A DNA stretch of 6,264 nucleotides, from NCBI GenBank assembly GCA_019234035.1, contig JAFALX010000116.1, forward strand, positions 1 to 6,264. The letters run 5' to 3'. The position numbers were made by a program, and so were the translations under genes. Position 1 is the first letter of the stretch. Every line of letters begins with the position of its first letter. The DNA is from Candidatus Dormiibacterota bacterium. Its GTDB lineage: Bacteria; Chloroflexota; Dormibacteria; Aeolococcales; Aeolococcaceae. Below are positions 1 to 5,975 of this stretch, piece after piece. The notes under the pieces were generated by a model, which saw only the letters and a list, made by a program, of their open reading frames with translations, was not told the origin of the DNA and did no database searches.

Positions 1-2
1 GC

Positions 3-350
3 GAGTCGAGCGGGTACGGCGTGCGCAGCTACAACGGGAACTCGCTGGACATGCCGCTGCTGCGCGCGCTGGCGCAGCCGTTCGTGGAGCTGCAGCCGCC
101 CGGCGTCACCAGCGAGAGCGCGTCCTCGGGCGACTCGCTCGGTATCACTGTGCACGGCGGCGGCCGGCCGATTGTCGTGGCGTGGCCGCAGTACCTGCTG
201 GGAGCGCCACAGGTGGTGTCCACATGCGGCGTCGGCAGCGACTATTCGAGCTCGACCGCCCGCCTCGTGCTGACGCCGGGCGCGGCACGCAGCTGCACCA
301 TCATCGTGAAGGCCGCGAACACCACAACTCCGGCGCCAGCGTCAGCGTAG
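3..350 (+). CDS. C-terminal part of an unrecognised, possibly exported protein
   Basis: This reading frame is already open at the left edge and ends at TAG 348-350, so only the last 115 residues are visible and the true start lies outside the window. Third codon positions are almost all G or C, as in the downstream genes, which supports real coding. The visible part is rich in Gly, Ser, Thr and Ala. It has short alternating hydrophobic stretches (for example GRPIVVAWPQYLL and TARLVLTPG) that suggest beta strands, two cysteines about 25 residues apart (in VVSTCGVG and ARSCTIIV) that could form a disulfide, and a low-complexity tail ending TTTPAPASA. These traits fit the end of an extracytoplasmic beta-rich domain, but I recognise no family. 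A 255-base gap separates it from the formate dehydrogenase genes, so a functional link is unlikely. A GTG at 21 is in frame but nothing marks it as a start. Confidence 0.6.
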   Translation, partial: ESSGYGVRSYNGNSLDMPLLRALAQPFVELQPPGVTSESASSGDSLGITVHGGGRPIVVAWPQYLLGAPQVVSTCGVGSDYSSSTARLVLTPGAARSCTIIVKAANTTTPAPASA

Positions 351-353
351 GGT

Positions 354-383
354 CGGTCCGCGCGTTACGGCGCCGGTCCGCGC
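354..383. repeat. 10-bp direct repeat, 20-base period
   Basis: CGGTCCGCGC occurs at 354-363 and again at 374-383, just after the stop codon of the upstream gene. The two copies start exactly 20 bases apart, about two helical turns, a spacing that could suit a dimeric DNA-binding protein. In such GC-rich DNA a 10-base match at short range can also arise by chance, and I see no third copy. Confidence 0.25.
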
Positions 384-432
384 TCGCCCGGCTGCATCAC
401 GCCGAAATCGCACACACCTCAGGGTCCGCCGA

Positions 433-458
433 CCGGCTCGCGGCAAAGCAGGAGCCGG
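433..458. repeat. GC-rich inverted repeat in the gap before the formate dehydrogenase operon
   Basis: CCGGCTC at 433-439 is perfectly complementary to GAGCCGG at 452-458, giving a 7-bp stem around a 12-base loop. It lies between the end of the upstream gene (350) and the formate dehydrogenase start (606), so it could act as a weak transcription end point for the upstream gene or as part of a leader. There is no T-run after it, so it is not a classical intrinsic terminator. Confidence 0.3.
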
Positions 459-486
459 CCGCGGGGTGGGTGTGGCGCTGCTCTGC

Positions 487-499
487 GTACCAGTGGTAC
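487..499. promoter_or_regulatory. Perfect 13-base palindrome, possible operator
   Basis: GTACCA-G-TGGTAC is a perfect inverted repeat with a single central base. It lies about 107 bases upstream of the formate dehydrogenase start codon, in a non-coding stretch. A compact dyad here would suit a dimeric repressor or activator, but I recognise no consensus and see no convincing -35/-10 pair next to it. The regulatory role is inferred from symmetry and position only. Confidence 0.35.
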
Positions 500-590
500 T
501 GTCACGGAAAGATCCACTCCAGCAGCCAGGGTGCGACCTGCGCTGCGCCGTGCGTCGTCAACTCCTGACACACGAACTGCTCATGTCCAC

Positions 591-596
591 GGGAGG
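591..596 (+). promoter_or_regulatory. Shine-Dalgarno for the formate dehydrogenase alpha subunit
   Basis: GGGAGG lies nine bases before ATG 606, close to ideal spacing. It decides the start. The in-frame GTG at 600 is too close to it, and the in-frame ATG at 531 is upstream of it and would add a basic, non-homologous stretch. Confidence 0.75.
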
Positions 597-605
597 CGCG
601 TGCCC

Positions 606-3600
606 ATGAAGCCGGCGGAGTTCATCAGGCGGTGGCCGCTCGTGCGCCAGCTCACGGAGGGGGATCCGCTCGGACTGGGGAAGGCGGTGCAGTCCAGCCG
701 CACCCAGACGCTGGAGCCGCGCACGCACAGCGCGGACCGCGTCGTCTCCTCGGTCTGCCCGTACTGCGCCGTGGGCTGCGGCCAGAAGGTGTACGTCAAG
801 GACGAGCAGGTCATCCAGGTCGAGGGCGACCCCTCGAGCCCGGTCTCGCGCGGCCGGCTTTGCCCCAAAGGAGCAGCCACCAAGAACCTGGTCACCGGCG
901 CGTCGCGCGAGCACGCGGTCAAATACCGCCGTCCATTTGCAACCGAGTGGGAGGAGCTCTCGCTCGACCGGGCCATGGACATGATCGCCGACCGCGTCAT
1001 CGCCACCCGGGCCGCCACCTGGCAGGACACGGAGGAGGACGGCGACCAGGAGAAGGTCTACCACCGCACGCTGGGTATCGCCAGCCTTGGCGGCGCCACG
1101 CTGGACAACGAGGAGAACTATCTGATCAAGAAGCTCCTCACCGCACTCGGCGTGGTCCAGGTGGAGAACCAGGCCCGCATATGACACAGCGCGACGGTCC
1201 CCAGTCTGGGGGCGAGCTTCGGACGCGGCGGCGCGACCACCTTTCAGCAGGATCTGCAGAACGCTGATTGCATCGTCATCCAGGGCTCGAACATGGCGGA
1301 GTGCCACCCGGTCGGGTTCCAGTGGGTGATGGAGGCGAAGGAACGGGGTGCCGTGATCATTCACGTCGATCCCCGGTTCACACGCACCTCGGCGCTGGCG
1401 GACATCCACGTGCCGCTCCGCCCCGGGTCCGACATCGCCTTCCTCGGCGGAGTCGTCAACTACATCCTGGAACACGAGCGCTGGTTCAAGGAGTACGTCG
1501 TCGAGTACACCAACGCGGCGACGTTGATCAATCCCGAGTTCCGCGACACCGAGGACCTCGATGGCGTCTTCAGCGGCTTCGACGCCCACAAGCATTCGTA
1601 CGACGTGGCCTCATGGTCGTACGAGGGCATGGAGCTGATGTCGGCCGCGGAAGACCGCGAGGGGGCAGCGCAGGCGGAGCACAACACGGGCGAGCAGGCC
1701 GGCTCCGGTGGCATAGCGCTGAAACACGGGGAGCCACCGCAGGATCGCACGCTGCAGGACCCGCGCTGCGTGTTGCAACTGCTGCGCAAGCACTACCGCC
1801 GCTACTCGCCGGAGTTCGTCGAGGAGACATGTGGTGTTCCCAAGGACCTGTTCCTGCGGGTGGCGCAGGCGCTCTGCGACAACTCCGGACGCGAGCGCAC
1901 ATCGGCGTTTGCCTATGCGGTCGGCTGGACGCAGCACACGGTGGGCGTGCAGTACATCCGCACCGCTGCGATCATTCAGTCGCTGCTCGGCAACATCGGC
2001 CGCCCCGGCGGCGGGATCATGGCGCTGCGCGGACACGCGTCGATTCAGGGATCGACCGACATTCCGACGCTGTACAACCTGCTGCCCGGCTACCTGCCGA
2101 TGCCGCACACGGAGCACTACCGGGGCTATCAGCAGTACATCGAGATGAACGCGGCCAAGACCGGGTTCTGGGGCAATGCGGAGGCGTACTTCGTCAGCCT
2201 GATGAAGGCGTATTGGGGTGAGGCGGCGACCAGGGACAACGACTGGTGCTTCAGCCACCTGCCGCGCATCAGCGGCGACCACTCGGCGTACACCTTCACC
2301 AGGGGCATGTTCGACGGTACGGTCAACGGGTTCTTCGTGTTGGGCGAGAACCCGGCGGTGGGCTCGTCCAATGGCAGGTTCAACCGCGAGGCGCTGGCCA
2401 AGCTGGACTGGATGGTGGTGCGCGACTTCGTGGAGATCGAGACGGCGTCGTTCTGGAAGAACGCACCCGAGATCGCAACCGGGGAGCTGCAGACGGACAA
2501 GATTCCGACCGAGGTCTTCTTCATGCCGGCGGCGGCGCATACGGAGAAGAACGGGTCGTTCACCAACACGCAGCGGCTGCTGCAGTGGCATCACGCGGCT
2601 GTGGAACCGAAGGGAGACTGCCGCAGCGAGCTGTGGTTCATGTATCACCTCGGCCGGATCATCAAGGAGAAGCTGCGTGACTCGGCCGAACCTCGTGATC
2701 AGCCGATCAAGGACCTGACCTGGAGCTACCCGACCGACGGCGACATCGCGGAACCGAGCGCGGAAGCGGTGCTCGCCGAGATCAGCGGCTGGGCGCCAGG
2801 CCGCGAATACCTCAAGGGGTACGACACGCTGAAGCCGGATGGCAGCACCGTGTGCGGGTGCTGGATCTACTGTGGGTCGTACGCCGACGGCATCAATCAG
2901 ACGGCGCGACGCAAGCCGCGGCAGCAGCAGAGCTATGTCGGCGGCGAGTGGGGCTGGGCGTGGCCCGACAACCGCCACATGCTCTACAACCGCGCGTCCG
3001 CGGATCCTGACGGCAAGCCGTGGTCGGAACGCAAGCGCTACGTGTGGTGGGACGAGCGGAAGGGACAGTGGACCGGCGAAGACCGGCCCGACTTCATCAT
3101 CGGGCGCGCACCGTACTACAAGCCGCCTCAGGACGCCAGGGCGCAGGACGCGATCGGTGGCGCGGAGCCCTTCATCATGCAGGCGGATGGCAAGGCGTGG
3201 CTGTTCGTTCCCGACGGCATCAGAGACGGCCCGCTGCCGACGCACTACGAGCCGCGGGAGACGCCGCTGGCCAATGCGCTGTATCCCGCCCACGTGAGCA
3301 ATCCGGTGCTACAGGTGATCGAGCACGCGCTGGATCCCTTCAACCATCCCCGCGACAAGCCCGCCCACGACGGCGCGTTCCCGTTTGTGGCCACGACGTA
3401 CCGCCTGACCGAGCATCACACCGCCGGCGGCATGAGCCGGTTCGTCGAGTATCTCTCCGAGCTGCAGCCCGAGTTCTTCTGCGAGGTGTCGCCGGAACTC
3501 GCAGCGCTGCGAGGGTTGACGCACAAGGGCTGGGCGACCATCGTCAGCGCGCGCGCGGCGATCGAGGCGCGAGTAATGGTCACCGATCGCATGCGGCCGC

Positions 3601-3866
3601 TGCGCGCCGGTGGGCGGACGATCCACACCGTCGGTCTTCCATATCACTGGGGTCAGAACGGCCTCAGCACCGGCGACTCCGCCAACGATCTCTTCCACCT
3701 TGCGCTCGATCCCAACGTGCACATCCAGGAGTCGAAGGCGGCGACGTGCGACATCCGTCCGGGCCGGCGCCCGCGCGGTCCCGGGCTGCTCGCGCTCCTC
3801 GAGGAGTACCGGCATCGAGCCGGCATCGAGCCGGCAGTGCCGGCGGAGGTCGAGGTCGAGACATGA
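606..3866 (+). CDS. fdnG: Formate dehydrogenase (FDH-N/O type) alpha subunit, selenoprotein
   Basis: Catalytic subunit of a membrane-bound formate dehydrogenase, oxidising formate to CO2 at a bis-MGD Mo or W centre. The gene must be read through the in-frame TGA at 1182-1184 as selenocysteine, giving 1086 residues with Sec193 (E. coli FdnG has 1015 residues and Sec196). The N-terminal [4Fe-4S] site is Cys51, Cys54, Cys58 and Cys86, with the electron-relay Lys88 in LCPKG. The active-site stretch is ENQARI-Sec-HSATV, and Arg475 in ALRGH matches the catalytic Arg of this family. FDH-N hallmarks follow: GWTQHTVGVQ, CGCWIYCGS (from about 750) and LYNRASADP. The C-terminal molybdopterin-binding domain spans about 926-1052, with an extra tail of roughly 35 residues. 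Residues 343-380 form a charged, Gly/Gln-rich insertion absent from E. coli. There is no twin-arginine signal or hydrophobic leader, so a cytoplasmic location is inferred. The start rests on GGGAGG at 591-596. The stop overlaps the beta gene by four bases. Confidence 0.97.
1182..1184 (+). other. UGA recoded as selenocysteine (Sec193)
   Basis: The TGA is in frame with both the upstream coding stretch (from 606) and the downstream one, which stays open from 1185 to 3866. The flanking residues, NQARI before and HSATV after, correspond to NQARV-U-HGPTV in E. coli FdnG, so the codon sits exactly at the metal-binding selenocysteine. Homology continues without a gap on both sides, which rules out an ordinary stop or a frameshift. 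Confidence 0.96.
1195..1214 (+). promoter_or_regulatory. Bacterial SECIS element (SelB-binding hairpin)
   Basis: Directly after the UGA the mRNA can fold into a hairpin: G1197 pairs with C1213, U1198 bulges out, C1199-C1202 pair with G1209-G1212, and the apical loop is AGUCUG (1203-1208). An alternative pairs CCCCA with UGGGG around GUC. Counting the U of the UGA as 1, the bulged U is number 17 and the loop G and U are numbers 23 and 24. These are the positions known to be needed for SelB recognition in the E. coli fdhF SECIS. The element lies within the coding sequence, as is normal in bacteria. Confidence 0.9.
3809..3830 (+). repeat. Tandem 11-bp duplication near the 3' end of the alpha gene
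   Basis: CCGGCATCGAG occurs twice head to tail (3809-3819 and 3820-3830), followed by a partial third copy, CCGGCA (3831-3836). It falls in the non-conserved C-terminal tail of the alpha subunit, encoding YRHRAGIEPA. The unit is not a multiple of three, so gain or loss of one copy would shift the frame of the last residues. Confidence 0.8.
3852..3855 (+). promoter_or_regulatory. Shine-Dalgarno for the beta subunit
   Basis: GAGG lies seven bases before ATG 3863, inside the end of the alpha gene; a second purine-rich match, GGAGG, is at 3845-3849. These support the overlapping ATG at 3863 over the internal in-frame ATG at 3944, which has no such site before it. Confidence 0.55.
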
Positions 3867-4720
3867 CGACGGTCACGATCCCCACGATCATCAGCCACGA
3901 CATCGACACCCGCTCGCACGACGCGGACGGCACGCCGCGGCAGATGGGGTTCTTCACCGACACCTCCATCTGCATCGGCTGCAAGGCATGCGAGGTCGCG
4001 TGCAAGGAGTCGAACCAGGTTCCCGATGACGGCCTGCACTGGACCGGCGAGTCCTACGACAACACGTCCGCGATCGGTTGCAATTCATGGCGCCACGTTG
4101 CCTTCATCGAGCAAACCAAGCCGGTGCAGGTGCCCGACGAGCAGGGGAGCGGTGCGCTCCGCTGGCTCATGGCGTCCGACGTCTGCAAGCACTGCAGCAA
4201 TGCTGCGTGCCTCGACGTCTGTCCCACGGGTGCGTTGACGCGCACCGAGTTCGGCACCGTCGTCGTCCAGGAGGACGTCTGCAACGGCTGCGGCTACTGC
4301 GTCCCCGCGTGTCCCTTCGGCGTGCTCGACAAGCGCGAGGAGGACGGCCGTGTCTGGAAGTGCACGCTCTGCTACGACCGTCTCAAGGACGACATGGAAC
4401 CGGCCTGCGCCCAGGCGTGCCCGACGAAGTCGATCCAGTTCGGAGAGCTGAAGCAGCTGCGCGTCATCGCCGACGAGCGCGTACGGCGCCTGCAGTCGCG
4501 TGGTGAGGAACAGGCCCAGCTCTACCTGTCGGACAGCACCGACGGAGTCGGCGGTGGGCACGCGTTCTTCCTGCTGCTGGACCGGCCAGAGGTGTTTGGG
4601 CTGCCCCCCGACCCGGTGGTCACCACACGTGGTCTGAAGACCATCTGGACGTCCGCCGGCGGCGCCGCGCTGACCGCGGTCGCTGCCGTGGCGCTCGCGT
4701 ACCTGCGCGGCCGGGCGTGA
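3863..4720 (+). CDS. fdhB: Formate dehydrogenase beta subunit, four [4Fe-4S] clusters and a membrane tail
   Basis: Electron-transfer subunit of 285 residues (E. coli FdnH has 294), carrying electrons from the alpha subunit to the membrane. Sixteen cysteines form the four ferredoxin-type groups of the family: Cys37/40/43/47, Cys108/111/116/120, Cys140/143/146/150 and Cys167/170/182/186. Each end group completes its partner's cluster, as usual in this fold, giving four [4Fe-4S] centres. Residues 262-281 (from IWTSAGG to ALAY) are one hydrophobic segment ending in LRGRA, matching the single C-terminal membrane helix of FdnH. The 27 residues before MGFFTDTS are a polar extension. I chose ATG 3863 because it overlaps the alpha stop (ATGA) and has a Shine-Dalgarno; ATG 3944 is a possible shorter start. 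The gene is translationally coupled to both neighbours. Confidence 0.96.
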   Translation: MTTVTIPTIISHDIDTRSHDADGTPRQMGFFTDTSICIGCKACEVACKESNQVPDDGLHWTGESYDNTSAIGCNSWRHVAFIEQTKPVQVPDEQGSGALRWLMASDVCKHCSNAACLDVCPTGALTRTEFGTVVVQEDVCNGCGYCVPACPFGVLDKREEDGRVWKCTLCYDRLKDDMEPACAQACPTKSIQFGELKQLRVIADERVRRLQSRGEEQAQLYLSDSTDGVGGGHAFFLLLDRPEVFGLPPDPVVTTRGLKTIWTSAGGAALTAVAAVALAYLRGRA

Positions 4721-5718
4721 CGGTGCGCCGGCCATCCGAGACGATCGGCGAGCGACGTCGGTGGCGCGACCGAGGCCGCGGCGCCGAGCGGGCCATGGTG
4801 CCGCCCGCGACGCCGGCGTCGTACTACGGCCGTCCGGTCATCAAGCGGCCGGTGTGGAAGTGGGAGATCGGCGCCTACTTCTACACGGGCGGGCTCGCCG
4901 GCGGATCGATGCTGCTGGCCGCGGCAGCGCGGCGGCAGGGGCGCGACACCGTGGCGAGGCGGGCGCTCCTCACAGCCCTTGCCGGGGTGAGTGTCAGCCC
5001 GGTGCTGCTCATCCGCGACCTCGGCATGCCCCGACGCTTCTACAACATGCTGCGAGTGTTCAAGGTGACGTCGCCGATGAGCGTGGGCACATGGATCCTC
5101 AGCGGCGCCGGCGGCTTCACCGGCATAGCGGCCGCATGCGACGTGCTCGGCATCATGCCGCGCGCGCGCGACGGCGCGGAGGTGGCCGCCGCGGCGCTTG
5201 GCGCTCCGCTGGCGACGTACACCGCCGCGTTGCTCGCCGACACGTCAGTGCCGGTGTGGCGTGACGCGGCGGTCGAGCTGCCACTGGTGTTTGCCGGCAC
5301 GGCGCTTGCGACCGCAGGTGCGGCCTCGATGGTGCTCAACGATCCCGCCGACAGCGCCACGGCGAGGGCGCTCGCGGCCGGCGGCGCACTGGCCTCGGTC
5401 GTGGGCGTGCAGGTCATGGAACAGCGCCTGGGTGATCTGGCGGCGCCGTACCACGAGGAGCCATGGGGGCTGGCCGCCAAGGTGCTCAACGGTGCCGGCG
5501 CTGCTCTGACGATGCTCGGCGGACGCCGGCGCGCGCTCGCCGTCGCCGGCGGCGCAGCCATCCTGGCCGGCGGCGCGTTCGAACGGTGGAGCATCTTCAA
5601 GGCAGGCGTGCCCTCCGCATCCGACCCGGACTACACCGTTGCTCCGCAGCGGGAGCGGCTGGAGCACTTCGTGGGGCACCGCCAGGCGGAAGAGCTGGCA
5701 CCTGGGGGCGTGAGCTGA
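4717..5718 (+). CDS. nrfD: NrfD-family membrane subunit of formate dehydrogenase
   Basis: Integral membrane anchor of 333 residues that should pass electrons from the beta subunit to quinone in the cytoplasmic membrane. I count about eight hydrophobic segments, near residues 49-70, 83-100, 122-145, 155-175, 187-208, 216-236, 255-268 and 273-290, as in NrfD/PsrC proteins. Family-like stretches are SYYGRPVIKRPVW (35-47), VSPVLLIRDLGMPRRFYNMLRVFK (93-116) with the TSPMSVGTW motif after it (118-126), and ALLADTSVPVW (171-181). NrfD proteins lack haem, unlike the di-haem FdnI of E. coli FDH-N. The GTG at 4717 overlaps the beta stop as GTGA. It gives an Arg-rich N-terminus ending GRGAERAMVPPAT that resembles homologues as I recall them, so I prefer it to the internal ATG at 4795. 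The Shine-Dalgarno is weak, so translation probably relies on coupling. After the last helix, a polar C-terminal tail of about 40 residues follows. Confidence 0.93.
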   Translation: MTVRRPSETIGERRRWRDRGRGAERAMVPPATPASYYGRPVIKRPVWKWEIGAYFYTGGLAGGSMLLAAAARRQGRDTVARRALLTALAGVSVSPVLLIRDLGMPRRFYNMLRVFKVTSPMSVGTWILSGAGGFTGIAAACDVLGIMPRARDGAEVAAAALGAPLATYTAALLADTSVPVWRDAAVELPLVFAGTALATAGAASMVLNDPADSATARALAAGGALASVVGVQVMEQRLGDLAAPYHEEPWGLAAKVLNGAGAALTMLGGRRRALAVAGGAAILAGGAFERWSIFKAGVPSASDPDYTVAPQRERLEHFVGHRQAEELAPGGVS

Positions 5719-5720
5719 CA

Positions 5721-5975
5721 GTGCGGGCGTGGGAGCAGCGCTTCCACAAAAACGGTGGGAGCATCCCCTGCCGCGGTAGCTGCCCGGTGCACATGAGCTG
5801 CACCGGCGCGATCCGGCCGCTCATCGCATCCGACGGCGCGGAAGCCGCGGAGATCAACGGTCACCGGCCGCTGGCGCAGTGCGACGCCTGTGCGGCGCTG
5901 TTCGGGTTCGAGCATGCGGCGCTGCACTTTCTCGAGCATCCGGCCGAGTGGGGACAGTCGACGCGCGCTACATGA
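5721..5975 (+). CDS. Small Cys/His-rich protein at the end of the formate dehydrogenase operon
   Basis: Predicted 84-residue protein that I do not recognise. It starts at GTG 5721, two bases after the nrfD stop. Purine-rich GTGAG (5710-5714) and GGGGG (5703-5707) are weak ribosome-site candidates, so translational coupling is likely. Coding is supported by strong G/C preference at third codon positions. Cysteines fall in two groups: Cys17, Cys21 and Cys27 in PCRGSCPVHMSC, and Cys54 and Cys57 in QCDAC. Histidines at 9, 24, 48, 65, 69 and 73 could help bind a metal. There is no signal peptide or membrane segment. The in-frame ATG at 5793 would cut off the first Cys group, so GTG is preferred. 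Position suggests a part in assembly or regulation of the enzyme, for example metal or sulfur handling, but this is inference. It could also be a decayed remnant of a longer gene. It overlaps the converging gene by 8 bases. Confidence 0.6.
   Translation: MRAWEQRFHKNGGSIPCRGSCPVHMSCTGAIRPLIASDGAEAAEINGHRPLAQCDACAALFGFEHAALHFLEHPAEWGQSTRAT

Noticed and set aside
473..486. Sigma-54 promoter (TGGCGC...TGC)
   Set aside because: The GG and GC elements are separated by nine bases instead of ten and the flanking consensus is poor.
565..593. Sigma-70 promoter starting at CTGACA (565-570)
   Set aside because: No -10-like hexamer is found at usual spacing, and the site would leave almost no leader before the Shine-Dalgarno.
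531..605. Upstream ATG start for the alpha gene
   Set aside because: The added 25 residues are basic and show no homology or signal, while GGGAGG at 591-596 points to ATG 606.
1182..1292. Interpretation of the alpha gene as a pseudogene broken by a stop codon
   Set aside because: Homology runs through the TGA without a gap, the TGA sits at the known Sec position, and a SECIS hairpin follows.
558..1595. 345-codon minus-strand open frame across the start of the alpha gene and the UGA site
   Set aside because: Shadow of the alpha gene; the product is low-complexity and rich in Arg, Asp and Val, with no recognisable domain.
1611..3293. 560-codon open frame on the minus strand opposite the alpha gene
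   Set aside because: It is exactly antisense to well-conserved alpha-subunit sequence. Long antisense frames are expected in GC-rich genes, and its Arg/Val/Leu/Pro-heavy product resembles no family.
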